Counted from the stretch's first letter, positions 17,903-26,648 are shown. The stretch: 31,984 bases of DNA from Acidobacteriota bacterium (GCA_021780095.1 JAJXZK010000088.1:1-31984); one strand, 5' to 3'. The notes: generated by a model not told the origin, from the letters alone. Translations and numbers: made by a program.

Positions 17903-18880
17903 ATGTGGAAAGGTTTGGCAACACTCGTTGTGATCTTATCCGTCGCACAGTTAGCTATGCTAGCCACCGGGCAGGCACCCAAGAAGCCTGTTCACGACCG
18001 TGAAGATAGAAGCCAAACCACTGATAGAAACGCAAGTCCAGCCGAGTCTGCCGCTCCTGTCGCGACGCAAAATGGCAGTAGCCAACGCCTCAAATCCGGA
18101 GGCACAATCAATCCCAGCGACCATCAGGAGGTCGCCATAAACGTCTCCAATCCAGCTCCCGTGTCGGAATGGACTTGGCACGACAAAATCGCTTGGATAT
18201 CCGGGCTGGTGCTCACCGGATTCTTGATTTGGGGCGTCATTGTGGCTGCGGGAACGCTGCAAGCTATAAAACAACAAGTGAACGAGATGAAGGGGCAAAC
18301 TAAGGCGGCTGAGGATAATACCGTCGCCGCTAAGAAAGCCGCTGAAGCGGCTCTGCTCCAAGCGGAGCACACAGAAACCACAGAACGAGCTTGGCTTATC
18401 GTAAGCTTCGTCTCCATGAAGGACAAAGAATTGAAGGATGGGGAGATAGCCGACTGCCGTTGGGCGATAAAAAACGTGGGAGCAACCCCGGCCATATTGC
18501 TGGAAACAAAAACTCGATTCCAGGTATTTAGGCTTTACGATGGGATGCCTGACGATCCCGTAAAGCAGCTTCCGGCGATTCCTGATTACGGAAATTCAAT
18601 CCCCATCAATGAACGACTCTTGGCCCCTCAAGATTCCATGGGATATTTCACGAAATGGGAGAGATATATTGACGGCCAGTTTTCCGAGTTCATGTTTCCA
18701 GCAAAAGATAATGAAATTTGGATGGTCGTCGCATATGGCTACGTGAAATACAGGGATACCTTCGGGAGAGAACGAGAATCGCGGTCGTGCGACTTCGCTC
18801 TTGTAGGGAGAGACGGCAAGATCATTGTTGAGTTTCGTCCTCACCCCAAGGCCCCAGCCGCTTATAACCGTTGCACCTAA
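17903..18880 (+). CDS. Membrane protein of unknown function with central coiled coil
   Basis: This is a 325-aa protein. The N-terminus (MWKGLATLVVILSVAQLAMLATG) is a signal peptide or anchor, followed by a polar Ser/Thr/Asp-rich region (about 25-85). A membrane helix near 95-118 (IAWISGLVLTGFLIWGVIVAAG) precedes an Ala/Lys/Glu-rich helix (AIKQQVNEMKGQTKAAEDNTVAAKKAAEAALLQAE), a probable coiled coil. The C-terminal domain (about 165-325) starts ERAWLIVSFVSM and has beta-like strands. I recognise this plan from many hypothetical proteins but no named function. There is no ribosome binding site before the ATG, and GATACAT about 15 bases upstream could be a -10 for a nearly leaderless message. 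Base composition is lower in GC than its neighbours, so it may have been acquired. Confidence 0.75.
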   Translation: MWKGLATLVVILSVAQLAMLATGQAPKKPVHDREDRSQTTDRNASPAESAAPVATQNGSSQRLKSGGTINPSDHQEVAINVSNPAPVSEWTWHDKIAWISGLVLTGFLIWGVIVAAGTLQAIKQQVNEMKGQTKAAEDNTVAAKKAAEAALLQAEHTETTERAWLIVSFVSMKDKELKDGEIADCRWAIKNVGATPAILLETKTRFQVFRLYDGMPDDPVKQLPAIPDYGNSIPINERLLAPQDSMGYFTKWERYIDGQFSEFMFPAKDNEIWMVVAYGYVKYRDTFGRERESRSCDFALVGRDGKIIVEFRPHPKAPAAYNRCT

Positions 18881-18924
18881 GAACAAAATCCAAATTAGAA
18901 CGCTACACCTTTTGGCGAAAGCCT

Positions 18925-18953
18925 TTGTGTGCGTGCCTGTTCTCCGGTATACT
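18925..18953 (+). promoter_or_regulatory. Sigma70-type promoter of the rpmH-rnpA cluster
   Basis: TTGTGT (18925-18930) and TATACT (18948-18953) are separated by 17 bases, the optimal spacing. The -10 matches TATAAT at 5 of 6. A start about 7 bases after it would give a leader of roughly 40 bases before the rpmH ATG at 19001. Confidence 0.7.
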
Positions 18954-19000
18954 CAAAGTTTGCTGTCTATATAAGATTTTCTGTTCAGGAGCGCACTCCG

Positions 19001-19156
19001 ATGCCGAAGCGCACATTTCAACCGAACCGCCGCCACCGCTCCAAAACGCATGGCTTCCGAGCCCGCATGAAGACGAGGGCTGGCCAGGCCGTATTGTCGC
19101 GCCGCCGCGCCAAAGGCCGCAAGCGCGTGTCTGTCAGCGCCGGTTACCGCGACTAG
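19001..19156 (+). CDS. rpmH: 50S ribosomal protein bL34
   Basis: This 51-aa very basic protein begins [19 protein letters not shown], which matches the bL34 consensus almost word for word, and continues [23 protein letters not shown]. The ATG at 19001 is preceded by AGGAGC 9 bases upstream; longer frames are not needed. bL34 is part of the large ribosomal subunit. It leads the conserved rpmH-rnpA-yidD-yidC cluster and sits next to its promoter. Confidence 0.97.
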   Translation: MPKRTFQPNRRHRSKTHGFRARMKTRAGQAVLSRRRAKGRKRVSVSAGYRD

Positions 19157-19308
19157 CTCAGGTCGCCCCGTTCACCTGGTTCCCGCCGCCGACTCTCCTA
19201 TTTTTCCTGGGATTCGCTGTTCGATACCGCAGCCCAGTTCAGGGGTACTGCGCACATTGCCGCTGGTTCTTGAGCCGGGTTGCGCGACAATAGGACCAAC
19301 GGTCAGCG

Positions 19309-19788
19309 ATGACAGCCCCAACTCCAGTTCAAATCCGCAAGCCTGTTGCCGTCCCGCGACAGGAATCGAAGCTGCGCAAGCATGCCGATTATCAGCGGGT
19401 CTATCGCGAGGGCAAACGGCAGTCGCTGCCGTTGATAACCTATTTTTTTGCGGCACGCAAGGCCTCGGATGTAGCGACCGTCGTCGGCCCAGCGAAGCCA
19501 GCGCGCACCCATGCAGTTGAAATTCCTGCTGGGTCTCGGGTTGGCCTGACGGCGGGCCGAGTGCTGGGGAATGCGGTTGCTCGCAATCGAATCAAGCGGC
19601 GCATGCGACAGGCGATCCGGCACGTGCAGACGGAATTGACCGCCGATGTGGACGTCATTCTGCATCCTCGGCGAACGGTGTTGGAAGTCGAATTTTCTCA
19701 GATTGAGCGCGATGTGCTACGGGCGTTTCGCGCGGTACAACTGGCGCTGAAGCCACGCTGCGATGCGGACTCGAGACATGGCAACTAG
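19309..19788 (+). CDS. rnpA: Ribonuclease P protein component
   Basis: This 159-aa protein is somewhat longer than the usual 110-130 residues because of an N-terminal tail. The core begins with [19 protein letters not shown]. The family signature is visible as [29 protein letters not shown]. It binds the catalytic RNase P RNA and helps it cut the 5' leader from precursor tRNAs. It follows rpmH by 152 bases, and its last bases overlap yidD, as in many bacteria. Confidence 0.95.
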   Translation: MTAPTPVQIRKPVAVPRQESKLRKHADYQRVYREGKRQSLPLITYFFAARKASDVATVVGPAKPARTHAVEIPAGSRVGLTAGRVLGNAVARNRIKRRMRQAIRHVQTELTADVDVILHPRRTVLEVEFSQIERDVLRAFRAVQLALKPRCDADSRHGN

Positions 19789-20050
19789 TCAGGAGTGGCG
19801 TGCGGCACGGGTCGAGCGGCTGGCCGGCTTCTATCAGCGCTGGATTTCTCCCGGCCTGCATGCCCTGGGTGGCTCGCTGCTGCCGATGCCCAGCGGATGC
19901 CGCTTTCATCCCACCTGCTCGGACTATGCGGCGGTCGCAGTGGCGCGCTACGGCTGGCTGCGCGGGTCTGGATTGGCAATCGCAAGGATTTCGCGCTGTC
20001 ATCCATGGAGTCGCAAAGGGCGGCTGGGCGGTTTCGATCCAGTGCCATAA
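19778..20050 (+). CDS. yidD: Membrane protein insertion efficiency factor YidD
   Basis: This 90-aa protein is read from ATG 19778 and overlaps rnpA by 11 bases; an ATG five codons earlier is also possible. [19 protein letters not shown], then [19 protein letters not shown] and a C-terminal ISRCHPW...GGFDPVP are the family landmarks, including the three Cys residues. YidD is a small amphipathic protein of the inner membrane that aids YidC-dependent insertion. It is encoded between rnpA and yidC as usual. The 269 bases to yidC hold no convincing gene; an imperfect hairpin (CGGGTA at 20146-20151 with TACCCG at 20161-20166) lies within. Confidence 0.93.
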   Translation: MATSQEWRAARVERLAGFYQRWISPGLHALGGSLLPMPSGCRFHPTCSDYAAVAVARYGWLRGSGLAIARISRCHPWSRKGRLGGFDPVP

Positions 20051-20319
20051 GTGCCTCAAGCGTATGGATTTTTCTGGTATCGAGCAGTCTCGGCTGGCGC
20101 GGGTGCTGTGGCCCTGTCTAACAACCTGCAAGTGGGAGATAAAAACGGGTAGGATAGGTATACCCGCATCTGCGCGAACCGTCCCGGCACGTCGAACCCA
20201 AGAAGCGTCGAGGAACGATCGAGACAGCAGAAAATCCAGCATCCACCGCCGGCACCGCCCGGTTGTGAAGCGTTTGCGCTGAAATTGCAGTGCGGAAATT
20301 GAACGCAACGGGAAGTCTC

Positions 20320-22134
20320 TTGGCCGAATATAAGAATCCTAACCAGCAAGGCGGAAAGCAGGATACGAGTTCCCTGCTGGTATTTACGGTTGTGTTTGCG
20401 GCAATTCTGCTGGGCATGCAATTCTTCAAGCCAAAGCACCCGCCGGTCTCAACTCCAGCGCAGACCACCGCTGCGAAAACGAATCCAAGCCAGCAAAACG
20501 GCCCAACCACGGGGGCCAGCAGCAATGCTTCAAGCCCCACCGCGAACGCCGCTGGCGAGGTAGCGACCGGAGATGCGACGCCGAAGGTTGCAGCCCCGAC
20601 CCAGACCACCACGGTCGTTGAGAACGAGCTCTATCGGATCACCTTCAGCAATCGCGGCGGCGAAGTGACGTCCTGGATTTTGAAGAAGTACACCAACTAC
20701 GATGGCAAGCCGCTCGACCTGGTGCATCCTGCGGCGGCAGAAAAATTCGGCTATCCGCTGGCGATCTATACCTATGACGCGGGCTTGCGGCAGCGCCTGG
20801 CGCAGGCACTGTATGTGCCTTCTTCCACCGGCATACTGACGGCGCCCAACCAGTTGACATTTGACTATTCGGCTGGCGGCCTGGTGGTTCGCAAGACGTT
20901 CCATTTCGATAACAGCTATGTTGTCACGGCGGATGTGAGCGTGACGCTGAATGGCGCCCCCGTCGAGGCGCTGGTTGCGTGGCCTGCGGGCTTCGGCGAT
21001 CAGCGCGACGCGCGGGATTACTCCACGTATCAGAAGATTGATCGTTCCAGCGGCGGCAAGGTGGAAAGCGTCGCGCCGAAAAAAGTGAACGACGGCGAAA
21101 GCCAGTCGGGCTCGCTGGAATGGGGCGGCGTCAGCGACTTGTATTTTGCCGCGATGTTTTTACCCCAAATTCCGGCCAACAGCACCTTCGTTGCGCTGCG
21201 TCACTCCCTGGACATACCGAAAAACCCGGACACACCGAAAGCTGGCGACACGGAGGCTGAGCCGGTGTTGGGCGCGGCCGTGGGTGCGGTGAGTGGTCCC
21301 ACCACAGTGCGAATCTTTGCCGGACCGAAGTCGTTGGGCGTGCTGTCGTCGATCCGAGCCATGGGGCCGGATGGAAAACCGACTGGTCCGAATTTGGTGC
21401 CGATTGTGCATTACGGCATGTGGTCCATCATTGCCAAGCCGCTGTTCTACCTGCTGCGCTGGGTGTATCAGCATGTAGTCATGAACTGGGGCTGGGCGAT
21501 CCTGATCCTGACCGTCTTCCTGACTCTGGCCATGTTCCCCACTCGCTTCACTATGATGAAGTCGTCCATCAAAATGCAGCGCATCCAGCCGCAGATGAAC
21601 TTTATCAAAGAGAAATACAAGAAATACAAGTTCGACGATCCGCGCAAGCAGGACATGAACCGGGAGATGCAGGAGCTGTACAAAAAGGAAGGCGTCAATA
21701 TGTTTGGCGGCTGCCTTCCGATGCTCGTTCAGTTCCCCCTGATTTTCGCGTTTTACGCGATGTTGGAAAACGCGATTGAGCTGCGCCACGCGCACTGGTT
21801 CTGGCTGCATGATTTGTCGGCGCCGGATCCGTATCACATTCTTCCCATCCTGATGGTGGTGTCGCAGTTCTTCTTCCAGATGTTTACGCCGTCACCGGGT
21901 GTCGATGCCGCCCAGCAAAAAATGATGGCATTCACGATGCCGCTATTCAGCGGATTTATCTGCTGGCATTACGCGTCGGGTTTGGCGCTCTACTGGTCCG
22001 GCAGTAACCTCATCGGCATCGGACAGCAAATGATTATTAACCGCACCAAGCTAGGCAAAGAGCTGCGTGAGATCCAAGCCAGGAGAGCGTTGAAAAAGAA
22101 GGGTGGACGACCGCCGGCACTCGGGCGGCGTTGA
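20320..22134 (+). CDS. yidC: Membrane protein insertase YidC
   Basis: This 604-aa protein is best read from a TTG at 20320, which gives MAEYKNPNQQGGKQDTSSL, with GGGAAG 4 bases upstream. A GTG at 20290 would add ten residues that do not fit the family. TM1 (LLVFTVVFAAILLGMQF) is followed by a Pro/Thr/Ala-rich linker and the large periplasmic P1 beta-domain (ELYRITFSNRGGEVTSWIL). The C-terminal five-helix insertase core follows: MNWGWAILILTVFLTLAMFP, then KEGVNMFGGCLPMLVQFPLIFAFYAML, and a basic tail (RRALKKKGGRPPALGRR). YidC inserts and folds inner-membrane proteins, alone or with SecYEG. Confidence 0.96.
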   Translation: MAEYKNPNQQGGKQDTSSLLVFTVVFAAILLGMQFFKPKHPPVSTPAQTTAAKTNPSQQNGPTTGASSNASSPTANAAGEVATGDATPKVAAPTQTTTVVENELYRITFSNRGGEVTSWILKKYTNYDGKPLDLVHPAAAEKFGYPLAIYTYDAGLRQRLAQALYVPSSTGILTAPNQLTFDYSAGGLVVRKTFHFDNSYVVTADVSVTLNGAPVEALVAWPAGFGDQRDARDYSTYQKIDRSSGGKVESVAPKKVNDGESQSGSLEWGGVSDLYFAAMFLPQIPANSTFVALRHSLDIPKNPDTPKAGDTEAEPVLGAAVGAVSGPTTVRIFAGPKSLGVLSSIRAMGPDGKPTGPNLVPIVHYGMWSIIAKPLFYLLRWVYQHVVMNWGWAILILTVFLTLAMFPTRFTMMKSSIKMQRIQPQMNFIKEKYKKYKFDDPRKQDMNREMQELYKKEGVNMFGGCLPMLVQFPLIFAFYAMLENAIELRHAHWFWLHDLSAPDPYHILPILMVVSQFFFQMFTPSPGVDAAQQKMMAFTMPLFSGFICWHYASGLALYWSGSNLIGIGQQMIINRTKLGKELREIQARRALKKKGGRPPALGRR

Positions 22135-22166
22135 CAAACCTGCAGAAACGAGACTAAGGAATACCA

Positions 22167-22721
22167 ATGCCCATTGAAAACTATCAATCTGCCGTAGAGA
22201 CGATCGATGCATTTTTGAAAATTGTGGTCGGCAAGGGCGGTTTGCGTTTGAGGTACAGGATTACCGCAGGCGCGGGCGCAGCCGATCCAAACAAGTTCGA
22301 GTCACGCGAAATCTACGTAGAAATCGCGGGCCCGGATGTGGACTTGGTGCTGGAACATAATGCGGAGCTGTTGCGTTCTTTAGAGCACATTGCTGCCAAA
22401 TCGCTCCGGCTGGAGCCTTCGGAACACGACCTGATCAGCTTCGACGCGCGGGGCTACAAGGCACTGCGCGCGCAGGAGCTGAAACTCGCGGCCGACACGG
22501 CTGCGGAGCAGGTGCGCCGTACCAGCGAGCCGTATCAGTTCGCACCGATGAATTCCCGTGAACGACGGATGCTGCATCTGGCCTTGAAAAACTATGAAGA
22601 CCTGCGCAGCGAAAGCAGTGGAGAAGGCATGCGGCGCTCCGTCGTGGTATATCCGAAAAACTGGCAGCCCAGAACTCCTTCCGCAGGAACGGGGCGGGCG
22701 CGCACGTTTGGGCGAAGTTGA
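22167..22721 (+). CDS. jag: KH/R3H-domain RNA-binding protein (Jag/KhpB-like)
   Basis: This 184-aa protein starts 33 bases after yidC with AAGGA before the ATG. Residues about 40-100 have a KH-II-like pattern (REIYVEIAGPDVDLVLEHNAELLRSLEHIAAK). Residues 120-155 (FAPMNSRERRMLHLALKNY) match the R3H signature, RxxxH. It lacks the N-terminal Jag_N domain of firmicute Jag, which is normal outside Firmicutes. The C-terminus is a basic Arg/Ser/Gly tail. Jag-type proteins bind RNA near the yidC gene product and affect cell envelope growth. The position between yidC and mnmE is the standard one. Confidence 0.9.
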   Translation: MPIENYQSAVETIDAFLKIVVGKGGLRLRYRITAGAGAADPNKFESREIYVEIAGPDVDLVLEHNAELLRSLEHIAAKSLRLEPSEHDLISFDARGYKALRAQELKLAADTAAEQVRRTSEPYQFAPMNSRERRMLHLALKNYEDLRSESSGEGMRRSVVVYPKNWQPRTPSAGTGRARTFGRS

Positions 22722-22781
22722 GCGGGACAGATTTGCGTGCGGGCCTTCGATGATGAAGCCTGCGCCAAGTAAAATCGACCC

Positions 22782-24218
22782 GTGACCGAGCCAGTCCAAA
22801 CTGCAGATGGGTCGCGACAGCCACATGCTGACGATCAGCGCGACACGATCGTTGCCATTTCAACTCCGCCGGGTCGCGGAGGTATCGGCATCGTGCGTCT
22901 CTCTGGCGCGGATGCGGTTGCGATTGCTTCCAGCCTGCTACGCCTGACGAAGCCCCTGGTGCCCACCCAGGCGCAACTCGCGGACGTTCTCGATCCAGAG
23001 TGCGAAGACGCGGAACATGCGAGACGAATCGACGAAGCTGTTGTCACGTTTTTTCAGGCACCTAACTCCTATACGCGAGAAGATGTGGTCGAAATCGCCG
23101 CGCATGGCTCCCCGGTGGTGTTGGAGTCGCTGGTGCGTGCTGCCATCTCGCGGGGAGCTCGGCTGGCCCGGCCCGGAGAATTCACGGAGCGCGCTTTTCT
23201 TTCTGGCCGCATTGACCTGACCCAGGCAGAAGCCGTACGCGATCTGATCGAGGCGCAAACTCTCTACCAGGCGAAGATTGCTTCCGAGCAGATGGAAGGG
23301 GCGCTGTCGCGTCGCATCCACCCGATCAAGCAGACCCTGGTGCATTTGATTGCGGAACTGGAAGCGGGCATCGACTTTGCGGAAGACGATGTTGACGTGA
23401 TGCCGGCGGATGCGATCGCAAGCCGGGTGATAGCCATCATGGAACCGTTGCAAGCGCTGGCGGCATCCTTCGCCTATGGCCGAGTGGTGCGCGATGGAAT
23501 TTCGCTGTCGATTGTGGGGCGCCCGAACGCGGGAAAATCCTCGCTTTTCAACCGACTGGTGCAACGTGAGCGCGCCATCGTGACGGCCACACCGGGAACC
23601 ACGCGAGACCTGGTGACGGAGCGTGTATCGTTGGGTGGAATTCCTCTCGATTTGATCGATACGGCAGGGTTGCGGACCACGCATGATGAGGCCGAAAGCA
23701 TCGGCGTTCAAAAATCGCGCGAGGCCTTCGCCGATGCCGACGTGGTGGTACTTGTGCTGGATGCCACCGCGGAGTCGCTGACGACGGAAGAAATAACCCT
23801 GTTGGAACAGATCCGCATGCGCATTGCGCTGGTCGTATTGAACAAGGTCGATCTCGCCCACGAGACCTCTGGAGGCGAAATATTCCATCGATCGGGGGGA
23901 TCGCGCGGACCGATCAAAACCTCGGCCCTGACGGGCGAAGGAATCTTCGAGCTACGCGATGCGATCCTAGCTTTGATTCGCAGGGATGGCAAAGAAGTCG
24001 AGACTGGCCTGATGACCAATCTTCGCCAGCAGCAGTCTGTATCCCAAACACTTCAAGCGTTACGGGCTGCAGAACAAGCCATCGTCGCGAATGTTCCCCA
24101 TGAAATGCTGCTGATCGATCTTCACTCCGCGCTGCAAAGCCTGGATGCATTGACCGGCGCGACCACTGCCGAGGACATCCTGAACGTGATCTTCTCCACC
24201 TTCTGCATCGGAAAGTAG
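22782..24218 (+). CDS. mnmE: tRNA modification GTPase MnmE
   Basis: This 478-aa protein is read from a GTG at 22782; there is no good ribosome binding site nearby. The N-terminal domain has DTIVAISTPPGRGGIGIVRLSG, which holds the formyl-tetrahydrofolate-binding region. The GTPase core has GRPNAGKSSLFNRL (P-loop, near residue 246), GTTRDLVTE, DTAGLRTTHDEAESIG and NKVD. The C-terminus ends FSTFCIGK, with the Cys of the essential CIGK motif. Together with MnmG it makes 5-carboxymethylaminomethyl-uridine at the wobble position of tRNAs. mnmG is not the next gene here; an integrated element follows directly after the stop codon. Confidence 0.97.
   Translation: MTEPVQTADGSRQPHADDQRDTIVAISTPPGRGGIGIVRLSGADAVAIASSLLRLTKPLVPTQAQLADVLDPECEDAEHARRIDEAVVTFFQAPNSYTREDVVEIAAHGSPVVLESLVRAAISRGARLARPGEFTERAFLSGRIDLTQAEAVRDLIEAQTLYQAKIASEQMEGALSRRIHPIKQTLVHLIAELEAGIDFAEDDVDVMPADAIASRVIAIMEPLQALAASFAYGRVVRDGISLSIVGRPNAGKSSLFNRLVQRERAIVTATPGTTRDLVTERVSLGGIPLDLIDTAGLRTTHDEAESIGVQKSREAFADADVVVLVLDATAESLTTEEITLLEQIRMRIALVVLNKVDLAHETSGGEIFHRSGGSRGPIKTSALTGEGIFELRDAILALIRRDGKEVETGLMTNLRQQQSVSQTLQALRAAEQAIVANVPHEMLLIDLHSALQSLDALTGATTAEDILNVIFSTFCIGK
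24201..24218 (+). other. Candidate attachment site at the mnmE 3' end
   Basis: The last 18 bases of mnmE read TTCTGCATCGGAAAGTAG and encode FCIGK plus stop. The same codons form the attB site of SGI1-type genomic islands in thdF (the older name of mnmE). The integrase gene of this element begins 184 bases later, with nothing else between. I found no second copy in the window, so the far end must lie beyond 31984 if this is the true site. Confidence 0.45.
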
Positions 24219-24305
24219 AGCAGTGTCCAAGGCCGTCCAATAGAATGTAGAAATCTGAATTATCCCCTTGTATAAATAGAATTTACTGTCTTAGAATGTC
24301 CAACA

Positions 24306-24388
24306 GGAGACATAGACAGCCAATATGGAATATGTCTCCTGTATGTCTCCGGTGGGGTATATGTCTCCAGAATGAGCCTGGAGACATA
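24306..24388. repeat. Five copies of TATGTCTCC/GGAGACATA before the integrase
   Basis: GGAGACATA lies at 24306-24314 and 24380-24388. TATGTCTCC lies at 24331-24339, 24342-24350 and 24360-24368. All five nine-mers are exact. The outer two are inverted relative to the inner three, with 11 and 18 bases between starts of the inner copies. This fits arm-type integrase sites, excisionase sites, or an operator for the integrase gene. The last copy ends 14 bases before the integrase ATG, so binding would affect its expression. Confidence 0.75.
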
Positions 24389-24402
24389 CGAAAGGGGCGA
24401 GA

Positions 24403-25611
24403 ATGGCACTTACAGACGCGGGAATCAAGGCTTTGAAACCAAGGGCTGGACGGTACATGGTGAGCGATGGCCGGGGGCTTTCGCTGGACATACTGCCGAG
24501 CGGCAAAATGTCCTGGCTCTATCGGTATTGCTTGGACGGCAAATACGGCAAGGTGAGTCTAGGCCATTATCCCGATCTCCCCTTGAGGACGGCGCGGGAA
24601 AGGCGGGATGAACTGGCAGGGAAGGTGGCGAAGGGAAAATCACCCGCAGAAGAGAAGAAACAGGCGAGAGGCGGGAATCCGAGCAATCCGACCGTGCGGG
24701 ATTTTGGGGAGCGCTATTTTCGTGAGCAGGTAGTAAAGAATTGGAAAGACCCGTCAAACATCCGCCGGTATCTTGACAACGAAATTTACCCCGCGCTGGG
24801 AGACAAGCTGCTAAAGGACGTTACAGCCTTGGACGTACAGGCTATTGTCTACCGCAAGCGCGACAATGGGCGCATTGCCGCCGCGATGCAGCTCCGTAAT
24901 GTGATGAAACAGATGTTCGACTATGCGCTGGAGGTACAGCGCGTGACGATGAACCCGGCCACAATGGTCGCGACCCGGTACATCGGGAAAGCCCGCAAGC
25001 GTTCTCGTGTTCTGACTCCGCAAGAGATTCGTTTGTATCTCCGCACCATCTACCAGTCGAACATCCGGCGTCAATTCAAGCTGGCGCTGCACATCCTGTT
25101 GCTGACGCTCTCCCGAAAGTCGGAGCTATTGCTGGCCCGCTGGGAGCATGTGAATTTTGACGCGTGCGAGTGGCTCATCCCGGAAGGAAACGCCAAGACG
25201 GGCAAGCCGCACATCGTCTATTTATCCACGCAGGTTGCCGAAATGTTCCGCGAATTGAAGGCGCTTGCTGGCGAGTCTGAGCTGGTGCTACCGGGCCGGG
25301 GAAGCATTCGCAAGCCATTCGCACGCAACGCGCTCAACAAGGCGCTGGAGGGGCTGACGTTCGACATGGAGCCGCTCACCATTCACGATCTGCGTCGTAC
25401 CGGCGCGACGCTGCTGACAGAGAATGGCTTTAATCGGGACGTGATCGAAAAAGCCCTGAGCCATGAGAAGCAAGGCATCCGCGCCGTCTACATCCTCGCC
25501 GAACATGCACCAGAGCGAAAGAAGATGTTGCAATGGTGGGCCGATTATGTGGACAGCATCGTCAATGAGTCCAAGGTGATCGTGGGCAATTTCGGCGGCG
25601 GCGTGGCATAG
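24403..25611 (+). CDS. P4-type tyrosine recombinase/integrase
   Basis: This 402-aa protein has AAAGGGGCGAG shortly before the ATG. Residues 1-85 form the DUF4102 arm-binding domain (LTDAGIKALKPRAGRYMVSDG...KYGKVSLGHYPDLPL.TARERR). Residues 95-190 form the core-binding SAM-like domain. The catalytic domain carries Arg238 (LSRKSELL), Lys268 or Lys265, H328-D-L-R331, His354 (LSHEKQ) and the nucleophile Tyr363 (AVYILAEHAPERKKMLQWWADYV). All expected catalytic residues are therefore present, so it should be active. It catalyses site-specific insertion and excision of the element. Its position 184 bases after mnmE matches integrases of islands that use the mnmE/thdF 3' end. Confidence 0.95.
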   Translation: MALTDAGIKALKPRAGRYMVSDGRGLSLDILPSGKMSWLYRYCLDGKYGKVSLGHYPDLPLRTARERRDELAGKVAKGKSPAEEKKQARGGNPSNPTVRDFGERYFREQVVKNWKDPSNIRRYLDNEIYPALGDKLLKDVTALDVQAIVYRKRDNGRIAAAMQLRNVMKQMFDYALEVQRVTMNPATMVATRYIGKARKRSRVLTPQEIRLYLRTIYQSNIRRQFKLALHILLLTLSRKSELLLARWEHVNFDACEWLIPEGNAKTGKPHIVYLSTQVAEMFRELKALAGESELVLPGRGSIRKPFARNALNKALEGLTFDMEPLTIHDLRRTGATLLTENGFNRDVIEKALSHEKQGIRAVYILAEHAPERKKMLQWWADYVDSIVNESKVIVGNFGGGVA

Positions 25612-26137
25612 CACACACCAGCCTTGCGGTCACTGGCGATAGACCGGGTTGCCTTCGCCTCTCGGAGCGCCCGAGACTTTCCTGTCTCGCTGTGGACGAC
25701 ATTTTCCTTGACCATTCTAAGGGAATGGATGCACAGTGATAATAGTTTGTTTTGATCTTGACCAAAGATGCCCGACAGATTGGGTTTCTATTTGCATTGC
25801 CGGATCAGACCGAAGTACTCGCATCACCACGTAAAGCCCCGCACTATCGAAACACTCCTGCTGATGATGCTGCTGATGATGGTGGTAGCGCCCCATAACA
25901 ACTGAATAGCGCAAGGCAACGCAGTCAGTATTTGCATTCCGTGCAATTCCACTTGGATCGCGCGGTTTCTCACTTGCCTGTCGCAGGAACCGATCTGAGT
26001 GGCGGAGGAATTATTTCTGCACAAGGGTCGATTTGTGGCTTGCGCGAATGTTTCTTCAGGGTCCCGCAGCATTAGCGCGCGGAGCTTGAGCGGCGTCTAC
26101 CTCCAACGATTTCAACACTCGATTGAAGGAGAAAGCG
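25612..26137. other. Non-coding stretch between integrase and AlpA-like gene
   Basis: No convincing gene is seen in these 526 bases. An exact tandem repeat of CTGCTGATGATG occurs twice at 25858-25881. The stretch should hold the 3' end of the integrase message and the promoter of the AlpA operon, but I see no clear -35/-10 pair or terminator. It could also hold an origin of replication for the excised element, given the HUH protein downstream. Confidence 0.4.
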
Positions 26138-26344
26138 ATGGCATCAATACTTCGTTTGCCAGAAGTAAGGAGCCGAGTTGGACTCTCGCGCAGCGCGATT
26201 TATCTGGCGATCTCTCGCGCGGAGTTTCCACGACCTGTGCAGCTTGGAGCCCGTGCGGTAGGCTGGCTCGAATCTGAAGTTGAGGATTGGATTGGTGAGC
26301 GAGTGAAGGATAGTCGGAGCTGTCATGAATCCACAGCTGACTGA
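26138..26344 (+). CDS. AlpA-like helix-turn-helix regulator/excisionase
   Basis: This 68-aa protein starts at the ATG at 26138, with AAGGAG 6 bases upstream. It reads ILRLPEVRSRVGLSRSAIYLAISRAEFPRPVQLGARAVGWLESEVEDWI. This is the AlpA/winged helix-turn-helix consensus (LRLPEV...GLSRSTIYR.I..G.FP.P..LG.RAVGW...EV..W). Such proteins act as excisionase-like DNA-bending factors and as regulators of integrase genes in P4-type elements. It is the first gene of a four-gene set with overlapping ends, and a likely partner for the integrase and the TATGTCTCC array. Confidence 0.9.
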   Translation: MASILRLPEVRSRVGLSRSAIYLAISRAEFPRPVQLGARAVGWLESEVEDWIGERVKDSRSCHESTAD

Positions 26345-26648
26345 AAAGCAAGTGGCTGGCACAGGGCGTTCCGGCAAGACTCGCTTACGAGTCGTGAAGC
26401 ATGAAGCGGCTTCGAAGCCTTCCCTTTTCGACCCTCCATCTGGTGCGCTGTCAGAGGCCCGAGGAGGGACCCGGCGTTCCGCTGGAGTTGCGCCCCACGG
26501 ATATTCTGAAACCGCATCCGCAGCGCAAAACATTCTTGTGCCAGACACCGGCCAACGTCACATGGGAGCCCAGCCCGTGGGATGGCTTCCGAATGACTTG
26601 GAATCGCGGTTGAGGCCGCGAATGGAGCAGTCAGGGAGGTGGCCGTGA
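26325..26648 (+). CDS. Unknown 107-aa protein in the AlpA-ParB-HUH operon
   Basis: Its ATG lies 20 bases inside the end of the AlpA gene, and its TGA overlaps the GTG of the next gene (GTGA at 26645-26648). This coupling is the main support for it being real. The protein is basic and polar, rich in Arg, Ser, Gly, Pro and Gln, with no signal peptide or membrane segment and no domain I can name (MNPQLTEKQVAGTGRSGKT...). It looks largely disordered. Two other frames are also open over the same stretch, so the evidence is moderate. Confidence 0.5.
   Translation: MNPQLTEKQVAGTGRSGKTRLRVVKHEAASKPSLFDPPSGALSEARGGTRRSAGVAPHGYSETASAAQNILVPDTGQRHMGAQPVGWLPNDLESRLRPRMEQSGRWP

Noticed and set aside
20146..20166. 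Small hairpin between yidD and yidC as a terminator
   Set aside because: Only a six-base stem and no T-run; the cluster is normally co-transcribed.
24219..24402. tRNA gene as the integration target
   Set aside because: No cloverleaf-like sequence was found between mnmE and the integrase; the mnmE end itself is a better candidate.
25858..25881. Tandem CTGCTGATGATG repeat as a CRISPR or iteron array
   Set aside because: Only two adjacent copies without spacers; a simple slippage repeat is more likely.
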